Positions 25,076 to 34,171 are shown, counted from the first letter of the stretch. The stretch: 56,707 nt of DNA from Clostridiales bacterium (GCA_013619125.1 JABXKS010000046.1:1-56707), one strand, 5' to 3'. Notes: generated by a model not told the origin, from the letters alone. Translations and numbers: made by a program.

Positions 25076-25867
25076 TTATGGCTGCAGGATATTGAAAATC
25101 ATAATAAGAGCAGCTAGGAGATTGGTGGCGGCAAAGATCTTTCGCAGGTTTTTTGGCTTGCTTTTAACCGCAAACTTGCTGCCGAGCCAGCCACCGAGCA
25201 CCGCTGCAACCACCAGTGGGATGGCGAAGTACAGATCGAAGTTTCCATGTACACTGTGGCCAAGAAAGCCCATCAGGGCGGTTACTGCCACCATGGCAGA
25301 GGATGTGCCCACGGCGATCTCCATGGGGATGCCGCAAAGCATAACCATCAGAGGAATCTTGAAAGCGCCGCCGGAAATGCCAATGGCTCCTGCGAAGAAG
25401 CCGACTACCGCTGTAATGGGGAGGGTGATCCAAAGATTGACCGTATAGCTGTATTCCCCAAATTGACGGTTCCAATAGCCAATTTTTTTCTTTTGTTCCC
25501 GCGGCTTTTCATTGACGTTGATAAACATAAAGAGCGAGATGATGATCAGCAAAACGGCAAACATGATTTTCAGGGTTGTACCTTCCATATGTCCGGCGAA
25601 GTATCCTCCGACAAAGGCCATAATATCCGTTGGCGGATCAATCATCAAGGCGAGTTTCCAATCGACGCGCTTATGGTTGTGAAAGATCACCATGGAAGTG
25701 AAAGCTGTCGCCATCATAATCAATTGTGAAGTGGTTGCCGCGTGTTGCATGGAGGTACCAGCCAGCACCATGGCGAGAACGTAGAAATTGCCGCCTCCTT
25801 TTCCAACCATGGACATGGTGATAGCGATCAGTAGAATAATGGCGGATAAGAGAAACGTGATGTTCAT
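25076..25867 (-). CDS. TauE/SafE (TSUP) family anion permease
   Basis: Protein of 263 residues with about eight membrane segments and the two pseudo-repeats of the TSUP family: MVGKGGGNFYVLAM near the N-terminus and GAIGISGGAFKIPLMVML in the second half, each followed by a helix with T/S-rich TTSQ or TSSAM. Members carry sulfite, sulfoacetate, sulfonates or other small anions out of or into the cell. Substrate not indicated by the neighbours. RBS GGGAGG on the minus strand; it lies about 90 bp after nadK, beyond a terminator. Confidence 0.85.
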   Translation of the reverse strand: MNITFLLSAIILLIAITMSMVGKGGGNFYVLAMVLAGTSMQHAATTSQLIMMATAFTSMVIFHNHKRVDWKLALMIDPPTDIMAFVGGYFAGHMEGTTLKIMFAVLLIIISLFMFINVNEKPREQKKKIGYWNRQFGEYSYTVNLWITLPITAVVGFFAGAIGISGGAFKIPLMVMLCGIPMEIAVGTSSAMVAVTALMGFLGHSVHGNFDLYFAIPLVVAAVLGGWLGSKFAVKSKPKNLRKIFAATNLLAALIMIFNILQP

Positions 25868-25917
25868 TGAAAGCCTCCCGGTTTAAAAAATGGCTAGTTT
25901 ATATGTGGTATATGCCG

Positions 25918-25949
25918 AAAAAACCGCACCCCTTCTGTAAAGGATGCGG
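25918..25949 (-). terminator. terminator after nadK
   Basis: On the minus strand CCGCATCCTTT and AAGGGGTGCGG pair (one G-T wobble) around ACAG, followed by six T. It separates nadK from the TSUP permease gene. Confidence 0.8.
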
Positions 25950-25957
25950 AATTGAGT

Positions 25958-26764
25958 TTAAAGAAATTTGGTTTTGATATTGGACCAAAAGTGATGTTCT
26001 TGGGTCGTCAACCTAGTCAATTTGTGTTCCGAGACCCAAAACTTCAGGTTGGTGATGTCTCGGTAGGCCAATTGAACACCGTCGACAACGATGAGAATGG
26101 AGTTTTCATCCCGATATTCCGGAACCAACTCGATGGTCATGTTAAAGGGGACGATCACGCTATTGGTCAAGGAACGATACACCCGTGAATTGATGGGAGC
26201 CAAAGCGGTCATTTGAAGAACACCCAGGGTTGGGTAAACCAGGCTGCCACCCGCTGACATATTGTAGGCGGTGCTGCCCATGGGGGTGGAGATGATAATC
26301 CCGTCGCCCGAGTAGCTTTCCAGGGTTTCATCGCCAATATTGATATTGAGATGGATGACCTTGGAGTCGATCCCCTTGATCACAATCTCGTTGATCCCTG
26401 TCAGGGGAATGCATTTATCTTCGGTGCAAACAGCGCTTTCAACCAGATAAAGCCGTTCCAATTGAAAATCATCATTTTGCAAATGGTCGATCAAACAGTC
26501 AATGTCTTCTGGACAGAGTTCTTGAAAAAAGCCAAGATGACCAGTATTGATGCCGATAAAGGGGATCTCTGGGAAGCCGACTTCCCTCATGCCGATTAGA
26601 ATGACCCCGTCGCCGCCGACGCAAATATTGAGATCTGCATCATTGTCATAGGTGGCAGACACATCAAATTCTTTTGCGAGGAGTTTTTCGCGCAGTTCAT
26701 CCACAACGCGTTCTGAAGTTTTTTGGAAATTGTGCAGGATATTGATTTTCTGGATTTTTCGCAT
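25958..26764 (-). CDS. nadK: NAD kinase
   Basis: Protein of 268 residues, normal for NadK. It phosphorylates NAD to NADP. Diagnostic motifs: VGGDGVILIGMR (the GGDG motif), GINTGHLGF, NEIVIKG and the glycine-rich GDGIIISTPMGSTAYNMSAGG region, here from about residue 150. RBS GGAGGGG on the minus strand. Its promoter faces that of the RluA gene. In many Firmicutes nadK neighbours recN, argR or rluD genes; here only an RluA-family gene is adjacent, divergently. Confidence 0.95.
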   Translation of the reverse strand: MRKIQKINILHNFQKTSERVVDELREKLLAKEFDVSATYDNDADLNICVGGDGVILIGMREVGFPEIPFIGINTGHLGFFQELCPEDIDCLIDHLQNDDFQLERLYLVESAVCTEDKCIPLTGINEIVIKGIDSKVIHLNINIGDETLESYSGDGIIISTPMGSTAYNMSAGGSLVYPTLGVLQMTALAPINSRVYRSLTNSVIVPFNMTIELVPEYRDENSILIVVDGVQLAYRDITNLKFWVSEHKLTRLTTQEHHFWSNIKTKFL

Positions 26765-26779
26765 TTTTCCCCTCCGCTA

Positions 26780-26822
26780 TTTACTCAATCTCTATTATAA
26801 ACTATAATAGGGAAAGTTCAAA
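26780..26822. promoter_or_regulatory. overlapping divergent promoters of rluA-like and nadK genes
   Basis: Plus strand: TTTACT (26780-26785), 17 bp, TATAAT (26803-26808). Minus strand: TTTGAA (plus 26817-26822), 17 bp, TATAAT (plus 26794-26799). The two elements interleave, so the polymerases should compete. Confidence 0.6.
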
Positions 26823-26840
26823 CGAAAGAAAGGAACGATA

Positions 26841-27713
26841 ATGAAAGAAGATTTTCGACTATCGATAAAAAAAGAATATACCTCACTTCAATATGCCTTG
26901 GAAGATCTAATGTGTGTTTCGGGCCGACAATTTCGACGAATCGTTCGTCAGCGTCTGGTTAAGGTGGACGGCGTCTTTCCTTCTCGTCCGGGAGCGATTC
27001 ATTCGGGCTCTGTCATTACCATCCGGTTTCCTGATGAAGAGATTGAATATCCGGCGGAATCGATTCCACTGGACGTGCTCTACGAAGACGAGGACATGTT
27101 GGCAGTCAACAAGCCACCCTATATGCTGACTCATCCATCGAGAGAGGTTTTTACCGGCACCTTGGCGAATGCCATCGCGGGATATTTCAAGGAGATTGGA
27201 TTGAAGCGGAAGGCGAGATTCGTAAATCGATTGGATATGAATACCTCAGGGATTGTATTGGTTGCCAAGCACTCTTACGCTCATCAGCAATTGAGTGATC
27301 AGGAGAAGGTTAAAACCTATCAAGCCTTGGTGGAGGGAACACCTCCTGCAGAGGGACTGATTGAAGCGCCCATCGCCAAAGATCCGACGGAAGGATCGGT
27401 GCGTCGCATCGTTCATCCAGATGGGAAGCCCTCAAAGACCGGGTGGAAATGTCTGGAGACCAATCAAGGAGTTTCCTTACTGGAGGTTCGCTTGTATACG
27501 GGAAGAACCCATCAAATCCGAGTGCATCTTACGCATAAGGGCTGGCCAATCTTGGGTGATTCGCTCTATGGCAACGAGGAATCGGCACCGCGTCAGATGC
27601 TTCATGCCGCAAGCTTGGAACTTCAATCCATTCGAACGAAAGAACCTATTTTTATCGAAGCGTCGATTCCTGATGATTTCAGGAAAATATTGACAGATAG
27701 CAAAGCCTTGTAA
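26841..27713 (+). CDS. RluA family pseudouridine synthase
   Basis: Protein of 290 residues. An S4-like N-terminal segment (SGRQFRRIVRQRLVKVDG) is followed by the catalytic domain, with VNRLDMNTSGIVLVAK (R-L-D with the nucleophilic Asp), KPPYMLTHPS and the TGRTHQIRVHL motif near residue 220. It isomerises uridine to pseudouridine in rRNA or tRNA; the site is not predictable. RBS AAAGGA. Monocistronic, followed by the 6S RNA gene. Confidence 0.93.
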   Translation: MKEDFRLSIKKEYTSLQYALEDLMCVSGRQFRRIVRQRLVKVDGVFPSRPGAIHSGSVITIRFPDEEIEYPAESIPLDVLYEDEDMLAVNKPPYMLTHPSREVFTGTLANAIAGYFKEIGLKRKARFVNRLDMNTSGIVLVAKHSYAHQQLSDQEKVKTYQALVEGTPPAEGLIEAPIAKDPTEGSVRRIVHPDGKPSKTGWKCLETNQGVSLLEVRLYTGRTHQIRVHLTHKGWPILGDSLYGNEESAPRQMLHAASLELQSIRTKEPIFIEASIPDDFRKILTDSKAL

Positions 27714-27767
27714 TATACTAGAAAGGCAATTGTAAAATTGGCTCAGCTGCATACTGTGCAATAATTA

Positions 27768-27776
27768 TGGTATAAT
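27768..27776 (+). promoter_or_regulatory. extended -10 promoter of 6S RNA
   Basis: TGGTATAAT, a perfect extended -10 with a poor -35 (TGCATA). The predicted start near 27783 coincides with the 5' arm of the RNA's closing stem. Confidence 0.7.
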
Positions 27777-27782
27777 ATAAGT

Positions 27783-27968
27783 AATCCAATAGTTCTGGGG
27801 TGTTCGTATCTTTCTTGATAATTCAACCGACAGAATGTATTCGGGAGAACGGGGTTCTTTGTTTGGGCGCATGCCTCTTTTTGAGGACACGGCTGATCAT
27901 CGACAGTTCACCCACCTGCGAAGACCGCGGGCGTGAATTATGAGCGAGGTACGGCACTTTGGATTGAG
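27783..27968 (+). ncRNA. ssrS: 6S RNA (RNA polymerase-binding regulator)
   Basis: A 186-nt gene with no coding potential. The 5' end carries CTGGGGTGTTCG and the 3' end ACGGCACTTTGG, matching the conserved ends of 6S RNA (CTGAGATGTTCG and GCGGCATCTCGG in E. coli). AATCCAA (5') pairs with TTGGATT (3'), and GTGT-CGTATC pairs with GAGGTACGGCAC apart from one bulge. The middle then leaves a large internal loop where RNA polymerase would bind as to an open promoter. The call rests on end motifs and pairing, not on a covariance search. Confidence 0.75.
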
Positions 27969-27974
27969 ACTGAT

Positions 27975-28009
27975 AACCCTTAAGCAGCTATGGCTTGAGG
28001 GTTTTTTTT
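27975..28009 (+). terminator. terminator of 6S RNA
   Basis: AACCCTTAAGC and GCTTGAGGGTT form an 11-bp stem (one T-G pair), followed by eight T. Confidence 0.88.
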
Positions 28010-28035
28010 AATCAAATCCTAAAGGGGGGTTGACA

Positions 28036-29760
28036 ATGAGAAAGAAGAAAAGAAATATCAAAAAACGAGTAAGTTTCGTTTTGCTTTTATTGATCGTGGT
28101 TTTGGGAATTTCAGCCTATCATGGCTGGAACTATCACAAGATTCAATATCAGCAGTATTGCTCGGAGTGGGGAATTCCAAGTCGAATCGACGAGATGAAT
28201 TGGTTGGAGCCGTATACAGCGGCTGTTATTGACGATCAACTGGTGTCCTTTCGCATGGATTCCAATGGCGATGTGAAGATCACGAAGATGAATGAGGCGG
28301 GACAAATCATTGGTGACAGATCGGAGAGCTTGATTAAGGAAAATGCGATTCGGAATATGTACTATATAGAACCGTATTTGATCTATCAAACAGGCGATCA
28401 GGTGATTGCCTATGCATATGACGAAAACGCAAGTGAGGAAGAAGGCCGTCACTTTGGGGAACCAATTTTCCTTGCCAATGAGATTTTGGGGCTCGAACCC
28501 TGTTCATCAGATCCTAGCCGATTTCTGGTGTATACGCGGAATTCAGCGACACTCTATGAGGTGTCAGCAAAAGGGATCGTGGAAGATCGATCTTACATAA
28601 GTGAGAAGGCGATTACGCGGGCAAAAGCAGAGTGGGTGAATGGCAATTTTGCACTTCTCTACTATACCGACCGCACCTATGAACTGACGGAAGGAATTAC
28701 AAAAAACGAACTGATTTTAACGGATTTTGACGGAAATGATCCACAGCAATTAACGACGGTTTCTTCTGTTTTGCCGGTTACCTTGGTGAACTTGAATATC
28801 CTGAACAACAAGGAACTGAACGAGTCTTATGTGATTTATGAAAAAAAACGCAGCGATCGCGGGACTACGAGTTATAGTTTGGAAAAAATCACAATCAATC
28901 CGATAACCTTGGCGGTCCTTCATTCCGAGGAAATCCCAACGAATCTTTTGGGGAAAACCATTCAAGCTGGATATTGGGAAGAGACGCCGTATATCCTGAC
29001 AACGGGCATCTATCATTCGCAATTTTCACCGATGGCAGAGATGGGGGAAAACGGGGAAAATCCTTGCACCATTGATCCGAGTATTAGGAAAAATAGTGAA
29101 TCTATGAATTTGGTCACTCTGGAAGGGGAGATGCGTGCGCCACAGGACGTACATTTCTTTGCTTCCACCTATGAGAATTCTGTAGCACCTATGATGGTCA
29201 GTTGGAATGGGTATGAATATGCCTTCTTCAAGGATGTGACGGCAGGGAGTTATTGGCTGATGGTCACCACTAACCATCCGGATTATCAAGTGACTCATCC
29301 GCTGATAGATCAGGATCGAGGCGAAGGAATTGGATTTGGCTTAACGGCACCGATACAGGTGATTTCCAATGGAATCATCTATATTTGGACTGAATTTTTA
29401 GCGCTGTTCATTTTGCTTGGAGCAGTGGTTTTGGTGAACACACGGCGGGATCGCGCAATGACGAAGAAGCATTTCTTCTTTTATTTGGGGTTGTATATCG
29501 TGGTTAATATCGTCTTCGTTTATCGATTCCGCTATATGGGCGGACCGATACCCAATGCACCAGCCTTTGTCAACGGACCAGGAGCGTTTATCTATGTGCC
29601 GCTTCTGATAAATGCCATCACGTATGGATTGTTGCGTGTTTTGGGACGAATGAAAGAAACGGATGAAATGGCGCCAATTATCACCTTTATTTTGGTGGAT
29701 ATCTTCTTGATCAACTTGGTCTTTGTGCCATTTACACAAATTCTGACATATTTGTCGTAA
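28036..29760 (+). CDS. membrane protein with large extracytoplasmic domain, unknown
   Basis: Protein of 574 residues from the ATG at 28036, 6 nt after GGGGGG; the in-frame TTG two codons earlier sits on the SD. The basic N-terminus (RKKKRNIKKR) and one membrane helix (about 13-31) are followed by roughly 420 residues outside the cell with beta-propeller-like YxxD and WxxG repeats. At the C-terminus are about four membrane helices (from FLALFILLGAVVLV near residue 455). No enzymatic motif is seen and the family is not recognised. Flanked by 6S RNA and a LacI regulator, each with its own signals. Confidence 0.75.
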   Translation: MRKKKRNIKKRVSFVLLLLIVVLGISAYHGWNYHKIQYQQYCSEWGIPSRIDEMNWLEPYTAAVIDDQLVSFRMDSNGDVKITKMNEAGQIIGDRSESLIKENAIRNMYYIEPYLIYQTGDQVIAYAYDENASEEEGRHFGEPIFLANEILGLEPCSSDPSRFLVYTRNSATLYEVSAKGIVEDRSYISEKAITRAKAEWVNGNFALLYYTDRTYELTEGITKNELILTDFDGNDPQQLTTVSSVLPVTLVNLNILNNKELNESYVIYEKKRSDRGTTSYSLEKITINPITLAVLHSEEIPTNLLGKTIQAGYWEETPYILTTGIYHSQFSPMAEMGENGENPCTIDPSIRKNSESMNLVTLEGEMRAPQDVHFFASTYENSVAPMMVSWNGYEYAFFKDVTAGSYWLMVTTNHPDYQVTHPLIDQDRGEGIGFGLTAPIQVISNGIIYIWTEFLALFILLGAVVLVNTRRDRAMTKKHFFFYLGLYIVVNIVFVYRFRYMGGPIPNAPAFVNGPGAFIYVPLLINAITYGLLRVLGRMKETDEMAPIITFILVDIFLINLVFVPFTQILTYLS

Positions 29761-29856
29761 ACCTACTGCCATGTCTGGAAAAACGCTATCCTTTGTTAGG
29801 AAGATGTGATAGATTATAAGGTAGGGAAAATAGGAAAATAATTGTGGAGGTGGCAT

Positions 29857-30861
29857 ATGGCAATTACCATTAAAGATGTTGCAAAAAAGGCAGGTGTCTC
29901 GATTTCGACCGTTTCCCGCGTGGTCAATGATTCAAAGCCTGTGAGTCCAGAATTGAAGATAAAAGTGATGGAAGTCATTGAAGAATTGGGATATCGCCCA
30001 AATGAGGTGGCACGTTCTTTGGTAACGAAGAAGTCATATCTGATTGGGGTTATTGTTCCGGATATCGGGCAGTCTCATGTGGCCAATATGTTGCGTGGAA
30101 TTGAAGAAGTTGGGAAGATGTATAACTATGACATCTTGCTATGCTCGAGCTACGGTGAGATGAATGCAGAGTTGAACTATTTGCAATTATTGAATCGAAA
30201 ACAAGTTGAAGGTTTGATTATCCTGTCAGCGAAATTGGAAAAAGAAGTGGAAGCGTATATCAACGCCTTTAATCTTCCATTTGTTTTCTTGAGTACGAAT
30301 GATTATCGAGAAGAATACCGTTCGGTGGATATTGATAATAAAATTGCGGTTTATGAAATGGTCACATACCTACAGCAATTGAATCATAAGGAGATCGCTT
30401 ATATTGGAACAAAGCCTGGCAAGAAGACCAAGGCTGAAGTGAAGCACGATGCCTTTGTGAAAGCCATGAAGGACAGCGGTTTGCCAAGTAATCTTGTGGT
30501 TGAGACAGAATCTATGTCAAAAGACGCGGGATATGAAGCGGCCAAAGAGCTCTTAAATGGCCGAAATCATCCAACAGCAGTTTTTTGCGCAAGCGATGAG
30601 CTGGCGATTGGCGTAATGAATTATTGTCATGATCAAGGAATTCGTGTGCCGGAAGATCTTTCGGTGACGGGAATGGGCGATATTGAAATGGCATCGTACA
30701 TTCGACCGAAACTGACAACAATCAGTATTCCTTATTATGATATCGGAGCCGTATCGATTCGACGGATTGTAAAAGTATTGAAGGGTGAGGAGCAGACAGA
30801 GGCCGAAATTAAACTGCCGTTCCAAATCCACAAGCGAGAAAGTTGTAAAAAGCGAGCGTAA
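29857..30861 (+). CDS. LacI family transcriptional regulator
   Basis: Protein of 334 residues from the ATG at 29857 behind GGAGGTGG; an earlier in-frame TTG is not needed. The N-terminal HTH reads TIKDVAKKAGVSISTVSRVVND, followed by the hinge GYRPNEVARSL and a periplasmic-binding-like effector domain (VIVPDIGQSH, FCASDELAIGVM, VTGMGDIEMASYIRPKLTTI). It should repress or activate sugar or nucleoside genes. The next gene, 36 bp away, is hutH, an unusual partner, so its ligand is uncertain. Confidence 0.93.
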   Translation: MAITIKDVAKKAGVSISTVSRVVNDSKPVSPELKIKVMEVIEELGYRPNEVARSLVTKKSYLIGVIVPDIGQSHVANMLRGIEEVGKMYNYDILLCSSYGEMNAELNYLQLLNRKQVEGLIILSAKLEKEVEAYINAFNLPFVFLSTNDYREEYRSVDIDNKIAVYEMVTYLQQLNHKEIAYIGTKPGKKTKAEVKHDAFVKAMKDSGLPSNLVVETESMSKDAGYEAAKELLNGRNHPTAVFCASDELAIGVMNYCHDQGIRVPEDLSVTGMGDIEMASYIRPKLTTISIPYYDIGAVSIRRIVKVLKGEEQTEAEIKLPFQIHKRESCKKRA

Positions 30862-30897
30862 GTTTTCACTCGTTGGACACCGAAAGGGGGAGACGAA

Positions 30898-32427
30898 TTG
30901 AAGGGCATTGAAATTACTGGAGAGCATTTAACCATTGAGCAGGTTGTTGAAATCGCGAGAGATGGGCTTTCCGTTAAAATTAGCTTTGAAGCGTTGAACC
31001 GCGTCGCTGAGGCGCGCGCGGTTGTGGAAGATTTTGTCGAGAACAATCGAATTGTCTATGGAATTACAACCGGTTTTGGGAAGTTTAGTGATGTGTATAT
31101 ATCAAGTGAAGACGCGGAGACTTTGCAGCGTAATTTATTGGTCAGCCATGCATGTGGGGTAGGGAAACCTCTACCCGAAGATGCAGTGCGGGCTACTATG
31201 TTGCTCAGGGCCAACGCATTATTGAAGGGGCATTCGGGCATACGACCGGAAACCCTTTCTTTATTGGTAGAAATGCTGAATCGCGGCGTTCACCCGGTTA
31301 TTCCGGAAAAGGGATCCCTGGGCGCCAGCGGTGACCTTGCTCCTTTGGCGCATATGGCGCTAGTTTTGATTGGAGAGGGAGAAGCAATTTATCAGGGCGA
31401 AACATTGCCCGGCGCGGATGCGATGAGGCGAGCGGGACTTACCCCGACGGTTCTCAGCAGCAAAGAGGGCCTGGCCTTAATCAACGGGACGCAAGTGATG
31501 ACTGGAATCGGTGCTCTTGCCTATTGGGATGCTGAAAACCTTGTGAAGCAGGCGGATGTGATCGCGGCCATGACCTTGGAAGCATTGGAAGGGATTATTG
31601 ATCCCTTTGACGCCAGGATCCATGAATTGCGGCCTCATCCCGGTCAGATTACTACGGCGAAAAATATCCGAACGATCTTGACGGGCAGCAAACATGTGAC
31701 ACACCAGGGAGAGAAGCGCGTGCAAGACGCCTATACCCTTCGGTGCATTCCGCAGATCCATGGCGCGACGAAAGATGCCCTTGGCTATGTGCGGGAAAAA
31801 TTAGAAATTGAAATCAACGCGGTAACAGATAATCCATTGATCTTTCCGGAAACGGGGGATGTCATCTCTCAGGGGAATTTCCATGGGCAACCCATGGCCC
31901 TCGCCTTTGATTTCTTGGGGATCGCGGTGAGTGAAATCGCCAATGTTTCCGAGAGAAGGCTTGAGCGTCTAGTGAATCCATCTTTGAGTGGCTTGCCCGG
32001 TTTCCTGGCAAAAGAAGGTGGTTTGAATTCCGGGTATATGATCGTACAGTACAGTGCGGCTTCGTTGGTTTCAGAAAACAAGATTTTGGCGCATCCTGCC
32101 AGCGTAGATTCGATTCCTTCCTCAGCGAACCAGGAAGATCATGTTTCCATGGGAACGATTGCGGCAAGGAAGGCGGCTGAGATTGTCGGCAATGCTCGGC
32201 ATGTATTGGCCATGGAATGGATGGCAGCATGTCAAGCCTATGATTTAAAAGAAATGGACGCGTGTGCGCCGGCAACTCAAGCAGGTAGAAGCTTGTTGCG
32301 GGAGACCGTGCCGTTTTTGGAAAGAGATGAAGTGATGTATCCATTGATTAACCGTGCATCGCAACGGTTGGCGGAAGCGGACTTGTTGCGCGTGGTCGAA
32401 GCGGAGATTGGATCTTTGGATCGGTAA
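30898..32427 (+). CDS. hutH: histidine ammonia-lyase
   Basis: Protein of 509 residues with a TTG start after AAAGGGGG. It converts L-histidine to urocanate and ammonia. The self-forming MIO cofactor derives from the Ala-Ser-Gly in GSLGASGDLAPLAHM. Other active-site segments are VYGITTGFGKFSD (with the catalytic Tyr), QDAYTLRCIPQIHGA, NPLIF and QEDHVSMG. Full length, with no missing motif. The rest of the hut pathway (urocanase, imidazolonepropionase, FtcD/HutG) is not in the window. Confidence 0.95.
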   Translation: MKGIEITGEHLTIEQVVEIARDGLSVKISFEALNRVAEARAVVEDFVENNRIVYGITTGFGKFSDVYISSEDAETLQRNLLVSHACGVGKPLPEDAVRATMLLRANALLKGHSGIRPETLSLLVEMLNRGVHPVIPEKGSLGASGDLAPLAHMALVLIGEGEAIYQGETLPGADAMRRAGLTPTVLSSKEGLALINGTQVMTGIGALAYWDAENLVKQADVIAAMTLEALEGIIDPFDARIHELRPHPGQITTAKNIRTILTGSKHVTHQGEKRVQDAYTLRCIPQIHGATKDALGYVREKLEIEINAVTDNPLIFPETGDVISQGNFHGQPMALAFDFLGIAVSEIANVSERRLERLVNPSLSGLPGFLAKEGGLNSGYMIVQYSAASLVSENKILAHPASVDSIPSSANQEDHVSMGTIAARKAAEIVGNARHVLAMEWMAACQAYDLKEMDACAPATQAGRSLLRETVPFLERDEVMYPLINRASQRLAEADLLRVVEAEIGSLDR

Positions 32428-32437
32428 GGAGAATTTT

Positions 32438-32632
32438 ATGTTGGATCAAAAAAAGTTGGATGAATTAAATCGTCTGGCACGAAAGAAGAAAGCAGCAGGA
32501 TTGACTGAAGAAGAGCTGAACCAATTGAATGAGTTGCGGCAAGAGTACCTTTCGAATTTTCGAAATAGTTTCCGCAATCAGTTGGATTCGGTCATCATCG
32601 TTGATCCGGAAGAAGAGGGGGAAAAATCATGA
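32438..32632 (+). CDS. DUF896 (YnzC-type) small protein
   Basis: Protein of 64 residues from the ATG at 32438 (RBS AAGGAGA). The pattern of DUF896 is plain: KKLDELNRLARKKKAAGLTEEE, then LRQEYLSNFR and an acidic tail. The B. subtilis homologue YnzC forms a short helical hairpin of unknown function and lies in an SOS-linked operon. Its stop overlaps the aminopeptidase start (ATGA). Confidence 0.92.
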   Translation: MLDQKKLDELNRLARKKKAAGLTEEELNQLNELRQEYLSNFRNSFRNQLDSVIIVDPEEEGEKS

Positions 32633-34059
32633 CGGAAGAAAAATCAAAGGGACAAATCCTGGAAGAAAAACTAACAAAAAAATGGGATTTCGTCTGGGAC
32701 AAGGTTGACGGAAAAGAAGAACAAGCTATTTATGATTTCTCAAAAGGTTATATGGAATTTTTGGATGTTGGAAAAACAGAGCGTTTGGCTGCTGGCGAAG
32801 TGATTCGTCAGGCGGAGGAAATGGGCTATGAGCCGATTGAATTTTTCCTAGAAAGCGGAAAAACGCCTGCACCAGGCACCAAGATCTACGCTAATAATCG
32901 TGGCAAGGCTGTAGTGCTTTTTCACTTCGGACAAAAACCGTTGACGGACGGCATGCAAATTGTCGGTGCTCACTTGGATGCGCCCAGAATCGATTTAAAG
33001 TCGTTCCCACTTTATGAAGATGGTGGATTGGGACTTTTAAAGACGCATTATTACGGTGGCGTACGCAAGTACCAATGGGTTGCAATGCCCTTGGCACTTC
33101 ATGGAACCGTAGTGAGAAAAGACGGTACCATTGTGGAAGTCTCTATTGGAGAAAAGGCGGATGAGCCTGTCTTTATGATTTCCGATTTGTTGCCGCATTT
33201 GGCAAAGGATCAGAATCAACGAAAATTGCATGAGGGGATTGCCGGGGAAGAATTGAACATCATTATTGGTTCTGTTCCTTTCAAGGATGATAAGGTTTCC
33301 GAAAAAATCAAGTTGAATCTATTGAACATTTTGAACAAAAAATATGATATTGAGGAAGCAGATTTTGTTTCCGCAGAATTTGAAGCGGTACCTGCAGGTC
33401 AGGCACGGGATCTTGGTTTGGATCGCTCTTTGATTGCAGCCCATGGACACGATGATCGCGTTTGTGGTTACACGGGTATGAAGGCTGTATTTGAAGCAGA
33501 ATCGCCAGTTCACACGGCGGTTGCCTTATTGGTAGACAAAGAAGAGACTGGAAGCCATGGCAATACGGGCATGGATTCAAAATTCTTTGAGTTTACCGTT
33601 GCTGAGTTGTTGGGCGCTTCCATGGAAAGCTACAATGACCTTGCACTTAAGCGGGCGCTTCGTCGCTCGAAGGTGTTGTCGGCCGATGTAAATGCCGGAT
33701 TTGATCCGACGTTCCCATCTGTTATGGATCCGAAAAACTCATCATACCTTGGCAAAGGTGTTGTGCTTACAAAGTATACTGGATCTCGCGGCAAGGGTGG
33801 TTGCAATGACGCCAATGCAGAATTTGTTGGTGAAGTTCGAAATATCTTTGATGCAAATGCAGTCATCTGGCAAACGGGTGAATTGGGCAAAGTGGATCAA
33901 GGCGGCGGCGGTACCATTGCCTACTTGATGGCAGCCTATGATATGGATGTTATCGACTGCGGCGTTCCCGTGTTAAGCATGCACGCGCCATACGAGATTG
34001 TTTCCAAAGCGGATGTATATATGACATATAAGGGATATAAAGCTTTTGTAGAAGCGTAA
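32629..34059 (+). CDS. M18 family aminopeptidase
   Basis: Protein of 476 residues. Zinc and catalytic motifs of the M18 family: VGAHLDAPRIDLK (His-x-Asp), SLIAAHGHDDRVCGYTGM (bridging Asp), LLVDKEETGSHGNTGM (Glu-Glu) and the C-terminal SMHAPYEIVSKAD (metal His). A cytoplasmic dodecameric exopeptidase that removes N-terminal residues, often acidic or aspartyl. Coupled to the DUF896 gene; terminated by a strong hairpin. Confidence 0.93.
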   Translation: MTEEKSKGQILEEKLTKKWDFVWDKVDGKEEQAIYDFSKGYMEFLDVGKTERLAAGEVIRQAEEMGYEPIEFFLESGKTPAPGTKIYANNRGKAVVLFHFGQKPLTDGMQIVGAHLDAPRIDLKSFPLYEDGGLGLLKTHYYGGVRKYQWVAMPLALHGTVVRKDGTIVEVSIGEKADEPVFMISDLLPHLAKDQNQRKLHEGIAGEELNIIIGSVPFKDDKVSEKIKLNLLNILNKKYDIEEADFVSAEFEAVPAGQARDLGLDRSLIAAHGHDDRVCGYTGMKAVFEAESPVHTAVALLVDKEETGSHGNTGMDSKFFEFTVAELLGASMESYNDLALKRALRRSKVLSADVNAGFDPTFPSVMDPKNSSYLGKGVVLTKYTGSRGKGGCNDANAEFVGEVRNIFDANAVIWQTGELGKVDQGGGGTIAYLMAAYDMDVIDCGVPVLSMHAPYEIVSKADVYMTYKGYKAFVEA

Positions 34060-34062
34060 GCG

Positions 34063-34098
34063 AAAGACCGATCGATCATGATCGGTCTTTTTTTTTCG
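34063..34098 (+). terminator. terminator after the aminopeptidase gene
   Basis: AAAGACCGAT and ATCGGTCTTT pair, extended by a GATC palindrome, followed by nine T. Confidence 0.88.
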
Positions 34099-34102
34099 TT
34101 TT

Positions 34103-34131
34103 TTGACAAGAGTCCTCGCGAAATATACACT
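34103..34131 (+). promoter_or_regulatory. promoter of the DeoR-aldolase-oxidoreductase operon
   Basis: TTGACA, 17 bp, TACACT. Start near 34138, ahead of AAAGGAG and the ATG at 34172. Confidence 0.75.
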
Positions 34132-34171
34132 GTAATCAATCGGAAGCGTTCAAGAATGAAAGGAGTCGATC

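Noticed and set aside
27713-28029. The 27.7-28.0 kb gap as SRP RNA, tmRNA or RNase P RNA
   Set aside because: The SRP GGAAGCAGC core, tmRNA ends and the RNase P GAGGAAAGTCC block are absent, while the 6S end motifs and closing stem are present.
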